From Centipeda artemidis DSM 19719 (GTDB taxonomy: Bacteria > Bacillota > Negativicutes > Selenomonadales > Selenomonadaceae): a stretch of DNA of 58,318 nucleotides. The translations under genes were made by a program, and so were the position numbers. The notes under the pieces were generated by a model. It had not been told where the DNA came from and did no database searches. It was given only the letters and a program-made list of their open reading frames with translations. Below, piece after piece: positions 17,836 to 25,772 of the stretch (positions within the stretch are counted from its first letter, which is position 1; every line of letters starts with the position of its first letter). Location: contig NZ_AUFU01000015.1 in the NCBI RefSeq assembly GCF_000426665.1, positions 1-58,318 on the forward strand, given 5' to 3'.

Positions 17836-17847
17836 CCTATCCCCTCC

Positions 17848-18090
17848 CTACATCACGTCGTCAATAAATCGCTCGGACAATCTTTCTTCGCAGATCGCCG
17901 TTACCACAAGCTGATCGAGCAGGAACGCAATCTCATGTGAATCAATCTCCTGCATCGTCCACCCATAGGCGGACTGCAGCCGCTCGTAGTAGCGCAGTAA
18001 GTTCTGGTACGGAGAAAGAACTACGCCTCTTTCCCCGTCTCCTCGTTTGGGAGGTTCACCAGTTTGGAAAACGTCAGCGACTGAATCCAA
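17848..18090 (-). CDS. Tail assembly chaperone T part (made by -1 frameshift)
   Basis: An 80-codon frame that overlaps the upstream gene by 70 nt in the -1 frame and has no good ribosome site. The useful part begins RGDGERGVVLSPYQN and continues LLRYYERLQSAYGWT to ERLSERFIDDVM, a helical segment typical of the T extension of G/GT tail chaperones. The slippery heptamer at 18045-18051 would join it to the upstream protein. The full fusion would span 18335 to 17848. Confidence 0.75.
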   Translation of the reverse strand: MDSVADVFQTGEPPKRGDGERGVVLSPYQNLLRYYERLQSAYGWTMQEIDSHEIAFLLDQLVVTAICEERLSERFIDDVM

Positions 18091-18335
18091 CGGAATAGTG
18101 CGCGTGTCAGTGGTACGATATCCGCGACATCCACATTTTCGTCGATGACTTCTTTTGTGACATCATCACGTCCGAATCCGAGAACGATTAGACGGACGTG
18201 CTCGTCCAGAAAGTCCTCAAGATCCATGTCCTGTTTCTCTGCATCAAAAAAAGCAAGGAACTCGCGCCAGACCTTCATCTTCGGAGGATTCGGCACGATC
18301 TCCCTGCCCGCAATATGCAGTATCGGTGTATCCAT
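18021..18335 (-). CDS. Tail assembly chaperone G part
   Basis: About 104 residues, starting MDTPILHIAGREIVPNPPKM, acidic and helical, with the N-terminal strand pair common to the tail chaperones of HK97-type siphophages. It lies between the major tail protein and the tape measure, where lambda G/GT equivalents sit. The ATG at 18335 has GGGAGG seven nt upstream; an extended frame starts at 18365. Near its 3' end the codons CTC CCA AAC contain the heptamer CCCAAAC in the right phase for -1 slippage into the T frame. Confidence 0.85.
   Translation of the reverse strand: MDTPILHIAGREIVPNPPKMKVWREFLAFFDAEKQDMDLEDFLDEHVRLIVLGFGRDDVTKEVIDENVDVADIVPLTRALFRWIQSLTFSKLVNLPNEETGKEA
18045..18051 (-). 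other. Programmed -1 ribosomal frameshift site CCCAAAC
   Basis: Read on the minus strand, the zero-frame codons are C CCA AAC, matching X XXY YYZ. It is inside the 70-nt overlap of the two chaperone frames, 21 nt before the zero-frame stop. After slippage the ribosome reads CGA GGA GAC and continues to 17848. The same arrangement produces gpG and gpGT in lambda. Confidence 0.75.
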
Positions 18336-18346
18336 CGTAACCTCCC

Positions 18347-18952
18347 TCAGACCTGCTCGTACCACTTCGTCCCCGTCTCAGCGGCAAAGCCCGCCGCCTC
18401 CTCGTCCGCCTTGGCGTAGGACAGCCCGTCCGAGAGTCGGTAGATCGCCTTTGCCGTCAGCGTCGGCGTGTCGAACTGGATGCTCTCCTGCTTCGAATTG
18501 CCGCTCTCCGAGGGTTCTGTGAATTGGACTTTGTAGAATTTGGTGTATCTCTTCTTGCCGTTGCGCTTATCCGACTGGAAGAGAACAGCAAAGTACGGCG
18601 CAACGTCATCCTTGCCCGCCTTCATCACGCCGTTCTCGATACTGTGTCCCAGAAGATACGCTGTGTATTCCAAAGGAAGCGCGGCAGTATCGAAGGTCAA
18701 ATCGTAGGATGCGGTATTGGATGCTGTATCCACGGACTGCCCGTCGGCGAAAAGCTCCGCTTGATTCGTCTGTGGCTTGATGTCCACCTTGCGCAGGAGC
18801 TTCCCGAGCGGGATCGGAGCTTCGTAGGTCGCCGCTCCTCCTGCCACATCGGTGAGCATCTTGGCGATATGAAGTTTCTGGATATTGATGAACTGCCCGC
18901 TCGTAAGATTCGCGGCGGGCTTTCCTGTTGGTGTTGGTGTTGGACTTGGCAT
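18347..18952 (-). CDS. Major tail protein (phi13-like)
   Basis: A 201-residue protein. It begins with a Pro/Thr-rich lead (PSPTPTPTGK) and then the conserved GQFINIQKLHIAKML segment. It continues with paired strands (PIPLGKLLRKVDIKPQ, ELFADGQSVDTASNTASYDLTF, LPLEYTAYLLGH) as in the phi13/TP901-type major tail protein family. It forms the tail tube. GGGAG precedes the ATG. It is next to the tail completion protein upstream and the chaperone pair downstream. Confidence 0.88.
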   Translation of the reverse strand: MPSPTPTPTGKPAANLTSGQFINIQKLHIAKMLTDVAGGAATYEAPIPLGKLLRKVDIKPQTNQAELFADGQSVDTASNTASYDLTFDTAALPLEYTAYLLGHSIENGVMKAGKDDVAPYFAVLFQSDKRNGKKRYTKFYKVQFTEPSESGNSKQESIQFDTPTLTAKAIYRLSDGLSYAKADEEAAGFAAETGTKWYEQV

Positions 18953-18953
18953 T

Positions 18954-19316
18954 TTATTCTCCCTCCACTGCTGTTCTGTAATCTGTGATTTCCACGAAAA
19001 TATCTTTCTCTGTCAGTTCCTGGGTCTGCGCACGCACAAAGCCGAGTGGCAAAAGCGCGTTCTGCACGGCGTGATGAATCTCTCCGAATCTCCCATCCTT
19101 CGTCAGAATATGGATACGCACCGTCACGCGCCGTTCCAACTCCATACCATCGGCTGAGAGCGCAGGAACGTCGGAAATGACGGTGTAGACAATAATCGGG
19201 TATGTCCCCGCATTGGGACTGCGTCCGTGGTAGATGCTCTTCTTTCCGTGAGCGAGAAGCTGCGTCAGCTCCTTCGAGCGCACAAGTTCCTGATACACCA
19301 TCCGCGCCGTGCTCAT
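18954..19316 (-). CDS. Tail completion / tail terminator protein
   Basis: A 120-residue protein with a helix-strand pattern (VYQELVRSKELTQLL, then YPIIVYTVISDVPAL, RVTVRIHILTKDGRFGEIHHAVQNALLPLGF) matching small tail terminator proteins of the DUF3168 type. It starts inside the end of the gp10-like gene through a 4-nt ATGA overlap. It should cap the tail tube and join it to the head connector. Confidence 0.75.
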   Translation of the reverse strand: MSTARMVYQELVRSKELTQLLAHGKKSIYHGRSPNAGTYPIIVYTVISDVPALSADGMELERRVTVRIHILTKDGRFGEIHHAVQNALLPLGFVRAQTQELTEKDIFVEITDYRTAVEGE

Positions 19317-19711
19317 TTCCCTCTCCTCCGTATTGCCGCTCGGACAGCATCAACAATGGCAGAACGAATACTGTCCTTCTTAGCGTCGAGCGCGGGATAG
19401 AGAAACGGACGGTTGATGCGCGGACTGAACTCGACGAGTACGCCATAGGGAACGCCATCCTGCGACTCTGCATCTGCTGCGATCCTCCAAACGGAGCCAT
19501 CCCTCCTGCGCGGCCGCTTGTGGATGGAGTCACGGAGTGCGCCCTTGACCACGCGCTTATCTGTTCCTGTATAGACGGGACAGCGGTTCTTTGCCTCCGC
19601 GACCACATCGTCCGCTCCGTGCGCGAGTGCTGCCTTTGCCGCAGCCGTGGTCTCCGCACCGAGTTCCGAGAGGATCTTCTCGGCAGAAATGAATCCTCGG
19701 TATCTAGCCAT
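19313..19711 (-). CDS. HK97 gp10-like head-tail protein
   Basis: A 132-residue basic protein. The pattern AEKILSELGAETTAAAKAAL, then AKNRCPVYTGTDKRVVKGALRDSI, then the VEFSPRINRPFLYPALDA segment is that of HK97 gp10-family proteins (R-C-P-V-x-T-G-x-L-R-x-S type). Four-nt overlaps with both neighbours indicate translational coupling. It works in joining heads to tails. Confidence 0.88.
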   Translation of the reverse strand: MARYRGFISAEKILSELGAETTAAAKAALAHGADDVVAEAKNRCPVYTGTDKRVVKGALRDSIHKRPRRRDGSVWRIAADAESQDGVPYGVLVEFSPRINRPFLYPALDAKKDSIRSAIVDAVRAAIRRRGK

Positions 19712-20042
19712 CCTCCATCAACTCCCTGCATTCCAGAACAAGCCATTGTTTCTTCCCGCCGAGCGGATACGGCGGCGCGATAGGTGTGAGCGTTTTGTCA
19801 CCCCAACGAATACGATCCGTCACGCGCACATCCATGCGGTAACGAATGACGATGCGGTAATCTACCTCCTGCACCTTCTCCGCATACCCGTCCGAGATTT
19901 TTGCGGCAAAGGGCAGAACGAGTGCCCATGCCTTTGCAATCTCCTGCGTTGTTTGCGCGAGGATATTCCCCTCATCATCCGTATCCGTCACGGGGCGCAG
20001 GATGGAGATTCGATGACGCAGTTCGCTCATAGACACCTGCAT
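19704..20042 (-). CDS. Head closure / head-tail adaptor protein
   Basis: A 112-residue protein beginning MQVSMSELRHRISILRPV, the usual start of SPP1 gp16-like head-tail adaptors, with the strand pairs AWALVLPFAAKIS and YRIVIRYRMDVRVTDRIRW. It plugs the connector after packaging. GGAGG lies nine nt before the ATG at 20042. Confidence 0.85.
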   Translation of the reverse strand: MQVSMSELRHRISILRPVTDTDDEGNILAQTTQEIAKAWALVLPFAAKISDGYAEKVQEVDYRIVIRYRMDVRVTDRIRWGDKTLTPIAPPYPLGGKKQWLVLECRELMEDG

Positions 20043-20318
20043 CTAAAAGACCTCCTTCCGCACACCGAAGAGAAGAGACCGGAGTGTCAGCGCAAGCCCT
20101 CTATGATCCGCTTCCTCCCGGTGCTCGTATAGATAGGACACGGCGTAGAGAATTGCAACGCGCACAATCGCCTGATCTTCAACCTTGGACAGCTTCTTCA
20201 CGCGCAGTAACGCTGTACAGATTTGTTCTGCCGTTTCCGTAAAGCTCGTGATGAGATCATCCTCCTCATCCCCGTCAATCCTAAGATACTGCTTGACTGC
20301 TGCAAGCGGCACAAGCAT
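20043..20318 (-). CDS. Phage head-tail connector (gp6-like)
   Basis: About 91 residues. It starts MLVPLAAVKQYLRIDGDEEDDLI, the hallmark of gp6/DNA-packaging connector proteins, followed by helices (SFTETAEQICTALL, VRVAILYAVSYLYEHRE). The ATG at 20318 has GGGAGG upstream, better than the longer frame at 20351. It forms a ring below the portal. Confidence 0.88.
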   Translation of the reverse strand: MLVPLAAVKQYLRIDGDEEDDLITSFTETAEQICTALLRVKKLSKVEDQAIVRVAILYAVSYLYEHREEADHRGLALTLRSLLFGVRKEVF

Positions 20319-20387
20319 AGAACCACCTCCCTTCTTTTGCCGCAAAACCAATGAAATTACTGATAAAATGGATAAGTGGACGATTTA

Positions 20388-21563
20388 TCAGCCCTTCATC
20401 TTGAGTGTCTGCACGGCTTCCTCGAGGACGAGTTTGCCGTCCACGCGCTCCTTCATAACGTAGCCGACCATACCGTTGCCCGCAAACAGCTCCTTCAGTT
20501 CCTGCAGAGAGCGCGTGCCACGGTCGCCGATGTTGTAGTAGGAGTAATCGCCGAACGCGATGACGGTCTTGCCCGCCTCGACGGCAGGCATATACGCCGA
20601 GGAATACACAGGATAGCCGAGCAGACGGTCGGGTTCGCCCATCTGGTAGGACGGCTGCCAGAAATACGCCCCATTCGCGTCCTTGAGCTTTCGGATGCTT
20701 GCAAGCGTCTGGTCGTTGACGATGAACGCCGCATTCTTGCGGTAGGGACGCTTGAGGCTGTAGACGAGCGTCACGAGTTCATCCGCCTTGAGGTCTGCCG
20801 CCGCCGTGGTGACAGATGTTTTTGCCGAGGTGAGAAGACCCTTGGGCTTGTGCGTGCCGTCTCCATTGAGGAACGCATCCTCCTCTGCGTTGCCGAGAGC
20901 CTTGCCGAACTGCTCGATGAGGTAGTTCTCAAGGTTGAAGGCGTTGTCGTAGAGCAGTTCCTCCGTCACCTTGACCGCAACGTGGAGTTTGTGCGCGTCA
21001 AGAACGATCTGGTCGAAGGTCGCGTCCCCGAAGGTGAGTGGCGCACCTTCCTCAATCCACGATGCCGCAGGTTTGGTGGCGGCAATGTTGATCTTGTGCT
21101 CCCCGCTTGTGGTAATCACCGTCGCAAGCGGACGCAGGACATTCTCCTCATTCAGAACGTCGATCAGACGCTGATCGTATTCCTCGGGAACGAGATAGCC
21201 GCCGTTTGCATCCACGCCTTCCTGCAGGACGTTCTCCACCTGTCGGAAGTTCGTACGCAGTGCTTTGAGCATTGCCGAGCGATAGCCTTCACTTGCACGT
21301 CCTGTCTTTTCTACATTGAGCGCAGCCCCCGGCATATTGGTAATCGCTGCCGTCACGGGCTTTGCAAGCTGCGCGTCGAGAATCGCCTGACGCTCCATGC
21401 GCTCGATATCCTTGCCGAGTGCAAGCACCTCATTCTCCATCTGCTCGTACGCTTTGGCATCTTCGGCTGTGAGATGCCCGTCCTTTTCGTGAGAATCCAG
21501 AAACTGCTTTGCCTGTTCCCACATTTCTGCACGCTTCTCGCGCATTGCCATGATCTTATCCAT
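20388..21563 (-). CDS. Major capsid protein (HK97 fold)
   Basis: A 391-residue protein. The first 100 residues are a coiled-coil delta domain (MREKRAEMWEQAKQFLDS, LGKDIERMERQAILDAQ) that is normally removed by the prohead protease. The body follows with GGYLVPEEYDQRLID, IEEGAPLTFGDATFD and AFLNGDGTHKPKGLL, all typical of HK97-like capsids. Its N-arm precedes the protease cleavage region near residue 110. GGAGGG precedes the ATG. Neighbours are the ClpP-like protease and the connector. Confidence 0.95.
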   Translation of the reverse strand: MDKIMAMREKRAEMWEQAKQFLDSHEKDGHLTAEDAKAYEQMENEVLALGKDIERMERQAILDAQLAKPVTAAITNMPGAALNVEKTGRASEGYRSAMLKALRTNFRQVENVLQEGVDANGGYLVPEEYDQRLIDVLNEENVLRPLATVITTSGEHKINIAATKPAASWIEEGAPLTFGDATFDQIVLDAHKLHVAVKVTEELLYDNAFNLENYLIEQFGKALGNAEEDAFLNGDGTHKPKGLLTSAKTSVTTAAADLKADELVTLVYSLKRPYRKNAAFIVNDQTLASIRKLKDANGAYFWQPSYQMGEPDRLLGYPVYSSAYMPAVEAGKTVIAFGDYSYYNIGDRGTRSLQELKELFAGNGMVGYVMKERVDGKLVLEEAVQTLKMKG

Positions 21564-21586
21564 GTGTTTGTCCCTCCGTTAATTCC

Positions 21587-22276
21587 TTAATGTGAAATAG
21601 AAAAGAGCCGTCGTTTGATCGGCTCTGCATCGACATTGTGTGTTCCCTGCCCGAATTTCGAGAGCAGAGAGTTCGTGACGGCGGCACGGGAGAAGATCAG
21701 CCCGTCTGCTGCCTCGCCTGTGAGATGTTCCCTATTTTCGTAGAGAACAGAATCCGCAAATCCAAGCTCCACCGCCTTCTTTGCATTCATCCACGTCTCG
21801 GCATCCATCAGCCGTGAAATCTTCGCACGGGACAGGCCCGTCTTGATCTCGTAGGCGTTGATGATGCTCTCTTTGATCTCGGCAAGGAACGTGATCGTTC
21901 GCTCCATCTCATGTGTATCCCCGATGGAGACGGTCATGGGATTATGCAGCATCAACAAACCTAGAGGAGAAATCTCAACCGTTGATCCTGCCATCGCAAC
22001 AACGGATGCGGCAGACGCGGCAATCCCGTCAATCTTGACGGCGACATTCCCCTTATACTCCATCAGCATATTGTAGATCTGTGCCGCCGCATAGCAGTCG
22101 CCGCCCGGCGAGTTGATCCAGAGGTCAATATCTCCCTCGGCGGCATTCAGTTCAGAACGGAACATCTGGGGAGTGATCTCATCGCCCCACCACGTCTCGT
22201 CCGAGATTTCACCATCCAGAAGCAAGATACGCTTCTCTCCCTCGTTCCACACCCAGTTCCAAAATTTACGTTTCAT
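21587..22276 (-). CDS. ClpP-like prohead protease
   Basis: About 229 residues of the S14/ClpP fold. Seen are LWINSPGGDCYAAAQIYN (oxyanion region), the nucleophile Ser in GIAASAASVVAMAG and the His in LLMLHNPM, with an Asp further on in MDAETWMNAKKAVELGFAD. It matures the capsid by cutting the scaffold domain. The ATG at 22276 follows GGGAG; the preceding GTG is an alternative. It overlaps the end of the portal gene. Confidence 0.93.
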   Translation of the reverse strand: MKRKFWNWVWNEGEKRILLLDGEISDETWWGDEITPQMFRSELNAAEGDIDLWINSPGGDCYAAAQIYNMLMEYKGNVAVKIDGIAASAASVVAMAGSTVEISPLGLLMLHNPMTVSIGDTHEMERTITFLAEIKESIINAYEIKTGLSRAKISRLMDAETWMNAKKAVELGFADSVLYENREHLTGEAADGLIFSRAAVTNSLLSKFGQGTHNVDAEPIKRRLFSISH

Positions 22277-23525
22277 CACTTACTCCCTTCTGTCTGCCGG
22301 CAAACAGCCCTGCGTCCCTCAGTTTCGTCATGTTCCCGTTGATGAGATACAAATCTCCACCCTCGTCTGCTTCGATGGGATTCATGTCCTCGAGACTGCG
22401 GATGTCGTTCGCGGAGAGCCATCCGTTCTGACGCCCAACAGCATAGCCCTCCATGCGGCTCTTGTAGTCTCCGCGCAGCAGCCCGTCTACGTTGAAGCGG
22501 ATGAAGTAGTCCTTCCGCTCCTTATCTGTCAGAAGTGCTTTCTGCAGGGACTGCTCCCACCGCACCACCCACGGATTCAAAGTGTATTTAACGAACTCCA
22601 AGGACTGTTGCTCGATATTGGAAAACGAGGATTTCTCCAAGTCTCCGACCATATGCGGCGGCACACGGTAGAGCCGTGCAATCTCGTCGATCTGAAACTT
22701 CCTCGTCTCAAGGAACTGCGCCTCCTCGGGTGGAATGGCAATCTGCTGATACTTCACGCCTTCCTCGAGCACGGCGATTCTGCCCGTGTTCATCGTACCG
22801 CCGTAGACGGCGTGCCAACTCTCTCGCAGCTTTGACGGGTCTTTGAGCACCCCCGGATGTTCGAGTACGCCTCCCGGACGCGCACCATTCTTGAAGAATG
22901 CCGCGCCATACTCTTCCGTTGCAAGCGCAATGCCAATGGCGTTCTTTGCCATAGCGATGGGAGAATAGCCGACAAGTCCGTCGAATCCGAGTCCCGGAAT
23001 ATGCAGCACATCCTCACGTCGCAGACGAATCTGCCCCTTGTCCGCAAAATTCGGATTCTCCTCCGTGGTTCTCGTGTAGGTGTAGTAAAGCTCACCCGTG
23101 TAGCTGTCGCGGCTGACCTCCATCTTGTCCGGGAGGAGCGGATAAAGTCCGAGAACACGTCCTCTTCCATCCCGCAAAATTTGTGCGTACGCATTCCCCC
23201 ACAAAAGAAGGTGACTCATCATCGTTTCGCGAAATATAAAGGAGGTCATCTCGGGATTCGGCGCATCGTGGAGCAGGAAGTACAGCGGATGCTCCGGCAC
23301 ACGCTCCTTTCCCTGCCCTTGGTAGGCGTAGACGTGAAGCGGCAGCCCTGCGATGGACTCCGCGAGGATACGGACACAGGCATAGACTGCCGTTGTCTGC
23401 ATTGCAGTACGCTCATTGACCGGCTTGCCCGCCGCCGTCTGGCCAAACAAAAAGGACAAGCCGCCGATATGATTTCTGGGCTTGTCCCGAGAACGGAAGA
23501 TTTTTGTAAAGAAATTCACGAGCAT
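22266..23525 (-). CDS. Phage portal protein (HK97 family)
   Basis: About 419 residues. Seen are AVYACVRILAESIAGLPL, HPLYFLLHDAPNPEMT, LLLWGNAYAQILRDGRG and the C-terminal FSNIEQQSLEFVKYTL stretch. Together these give the standard signature of HK97 portals. It forms the dodecameric DNA gate at one capsid vertex. AAGGAG lies just before the start. Only 31 nt separate its start from an antisense ACT-domain gene, which lies where terL normally directly joins the portal gene. Confidence 0.95.
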   Translation of the reverse strand: MLVNFFTKIFRSRDKPRNHIGGLSFLFGQTAAGKPVNERTAMQTTAVYACVRILAESIAGLPLHVYAYQGQGKERVPEHPLYFLLHDAPNPEMTSFIFRETMMSHLLLWGNAYAQILRDGRGRVLGLYPLLPDKMEVSRDSYTGELYYTYTRTTEENPNFADKGQIRLRREDVLHIPGLGFDGLVGYSPIAMAKNAIGIALATEEYGAAFFKNGARPGGVLEHPGVLKDPSKLRESWHAVYGGTMNTGRIAVLEEGVKYQQIAIPPEEAQFLETRKFQIDEIARLYRVPPHMVGDLEKSSFSNIEQQSLEFVKYTLNPWVVRWEQSLQKALLTDKERKDYFIRFNVDGLLRGDYKSRMEGYAVGRQNGWLSANDIRSLEDMNPIEADEGGDLYLINGNMTKLRDAGLFAGRQKGVSDET

Positions 23526-23556
23526 CACGCTCCTTCGGAATTATGAAAGGAAAAAA

Positions 23557-23922
23557 ATGAACTTACAAAAAATAGATTATGCTTTAAGCGTATGCAAAGT
23601 TACATCACCAGATACGATTGACTTGAATAAGGACTTTTACTTCGTTGGAAAAACCGATGAAGAAATATCCCTCGTGTGCAAAACATCCGACACGCCGAAC
23701 AATACCGTAGAACGCGATGATGGTTGGAAGGCTTTCAGGATACAGGGTACTTTGGATTTTTCTCTCATTGGGATATTGTCCAAAATCTCCACCCTCCTTG
23801 CTGAAAACAAAATCGGTATCTTCGCCATATCCACATACAACACCGATTATATTTTGGTCAAGGAGGAGAACTTCAACGCCGCGTTGACAATATTGGGGAA
23901 AAACGGATACACCATAATCTAA
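23557..23922 (+). CDS. ACT-domain protein (ACT_7 type), antisense moron
   Basis: A 121-residue protein. The N-terminal half ends in the segment ERDDGWKAFRIQGTLDFSL; the C-terminal half has GILSKISTLLAENKIGIFAI, then STYNTDYILVKEENFNAAL. This is the two-ACT fold of small proteins that bind amino acids. Its metabolic role is unknown. It is AT-rich and runs against the phage operon between terL and portal. Its stop overlaps the terL stop, and there is almost no room for a promoter upstream except inside the portal gene. GAAAGG precedes the ATG at 23557; a longer frame from 23482 would overlap the portal gene. Confidence 0.75.
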   Translation: MNLQKIDYALSVCKVTSPDTIDLNKDFYFVGKTDEEISLVCKTSDTPNNTVERDDGWKAFRIQGTLDFSLIGILSKISTLLAENKIGIFAISTYNTDYILVKEENFNAALTILGKNGYTII

Positions 23923-25520
23923 AACACCAAAATTCCTCGCTCATCATAGACAGATGCGGAGGTATCATTCCCACACCGGATCGCACGGTCAAGTGCCATG
24001 ATGAGCGCAATCACACCGTCGATCTTCTCCATAGATTTCTCCTTGTCCGCCTTAATGTTCCCTGCAGGATCGGTGCGAATGAAGATGTTGTCTGCCATCC
24101 AGCGCAGGACGGGATGTCCGCCGTGCGCTATTTTCTTTTCCAACGTCAGCTTCATCAGCTCCTTGGTCGGCGGGCTCATATCCTTGAAGCCCTGCCCGAA
24201 CGGGACAACGGTGAATCCCATTCCTTCGAGGTTCTGCACCATCTGCACCGCGCCCCATCGGTCAAAGGCAATCTCACGGATGTTGTACTTCTCACCCAGT
24301 TTCTCGATGAACGTCTCGATGAATCCGTAATGCACAACATTCCCCTCGGTAGTCATGAGAAAGCCCTGCTTCTCCCACACGTCATACGGTACATGATCGC
24401 GCCGTACACGAAGTTCGATATTCTCCTCGGGAATCCAGAAGTACGGAAGCACGGCAAACGGCTCATCTTCCTCCGTCGGAGGAAACACGAGGACAAATGC
24501 CGTAATATCCATCGTGGAGGAAAGGTCAAGCCCGCCGTAGCAAACACGCCCCTCCAAGGACTCGGCATCCACAGGTATGGCACACGCATCCCACTTGTCC
24601 ATTGGCATCCACCGAACGGACTGCTTGACCCATTGATTCAACCGCAGCTGACGAAAACTGTTCTCCTCGGCGGGATTCTGCCGTGCAGAGTCGCAGGCCG
24701 CCTGTACCTTGTCGATGCCGACCGTAATGCCAAGCGACGGATTCGACCGTTTCCAGACCTCGGGGTCTGTCCAGTCCTCATCTTCCTTTGCTCCGTAGAT
24801 CACAGGATAGAAGGTCGGATCAATCTTTCGCCCTTCGAGAATATCCTTTGCTTTCTGGTGTGTCTCGTAGCAGATGGACTGCGTATCCGTTCCCGCCGTA
24901 GTGATGAGGAAGTAAAGCGGCTGCATTCGCGCATCGCCGGAGCCTTTCGTCATAACGTCAAAGAGCTTGCGATTCGGCTGCGTGTGCAGTTCGTCGAACA
25001 CAACGCCGTGGATATTGAAGCCGTGCTTTGAATATGCCTCTGCCGAAAGCACCTGATAGAAGCTGTTCGTCGGCAGATACACCATCCGTTTCTGGGAGGC
25101 AAGGATCTTCACTCGCTTGCCGAGTGCGGGACACATACGCACCATGTCGGCTGCGACCTCGAATACGATGCTCGCCTGTTGACGGTCAGCGGCGCAGCCG
25201 TAAACCTCGGCACGCTCCTCTCCGTCGCCGCAGCAAAGGAGAAGCGCGACGGCAGCCGCGAGTTCGCTCTTCCCCATTTTCTTGGGAATCTCCACATACG
25301 CCGTGTTGAACTGGCGATACCCGTTCGGCTTCAGAATTCCGAAAATGTCTCGGATAATGCGCTCCTGCCAGTCGATCAGCTCGAAGGGCTTTCCTGCCCA
25401 CGTCCCCTTCGTATGGCACAGGCACTCGATGAATCCCACAGCATAGTCCGCAGAGGATTTGTCATAGTGTGCGTCCTCTGCCATAAACTTTGTCGGTTTA
25501 TAGTCCATCAGTTTCCGCAT
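23919..25520 (-). CDS. Terminase large subunit, complete
   Basis: About 533 residues. The ATPase domain has the Walker A region EIPKKMGKSELAAAVALLL (near residue 77), the adenine-binding upstream segment WQERIIRDIFG, and Walker B plus catalytic Glu in GVVFDELHTQPN. The nuclease domain has YGGLDLSSTMD (first acidic residue), EIAFDRWGAVQMV and the final DRAIRCGND region. It packages DNA at the portal. The ATG at 25520 has GGAGGTGATTTT upstream. The first 83 codons are nearly repeated at 27717-27962, where the similarity ends at the PKK of Walker A. Confidence 0.95.
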   Translation of the reverse strand: MRKLMDYKPTKFMAEDAHYDKSSADYAVGFIECLCHTKGTWAGKPFELIDWQERIIRDIFGILKPNGYRQFNTAYVEIPKKMGKSELAAAVALLLCCGDGEERAEVYGCAADRQQASIVFEVAADMVRMCPALGKRVKILASQKRMVYLPTNSFYQVLSAEAYSKHGFNIHGVVFDELHTQPNRKLFDVMTKGSGDARMQPLYFLITTAGTDTQSICYETHQKAKDILEGRKIDPTFYPVIYGAKEDEDWTDPEVWKRSNPSLGITVGIDKVQAACDSARQNPAEENSFRQLRLNQWVKQSVRWMPMDKWDACAIPVDAESLEGRVCYGGLDLSSTMDITAFVLVFPPTEEDEPFAVLPYFWIPEENIELRVRRDHVPYDVWEKQGFLMTTEGNVVHYGFIETFIEKLGEKYNIREIAFDRWGAVQMVQNLEGMGFTVVPFGQGFKDMSPPTKELMKLTLEKKIAHGGHPVLRWMADNIFIRTDPAGNIKADKEKSMEKIDGVIALIMALDRAIRCGNDTSASVYDERGILVF

Positions 25521-25772
25521 AAAATCACCTCCCTCCAAATGTATGTAAACAAGAAAACCACCCGTAGGCGGTTCTCGACAGATTGCGTATTCGTTTAGCT
25601 GCGCATCAAGTCCTGCGATTTTTGTAAAACCAGAAATCCCAACTACTTGAAATGCTGTGTATTTTGCCTATAATGCAGGCAACAATGTTATTTTTCCTTT
25701 ATCCAAGATCCTATATTGATACCATCACCGTGTGTTAGAGAATAAAATAGCAAAAAGGATTTTTTCAAAAAA

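Noticed and set aside
17848-18090. The 80-codon frame as an independent gene
   Set aside because: It has no ribosome site, only a TTG start, and a properly phased slippery site in the overlap, so it is treated as the frameshift extension.
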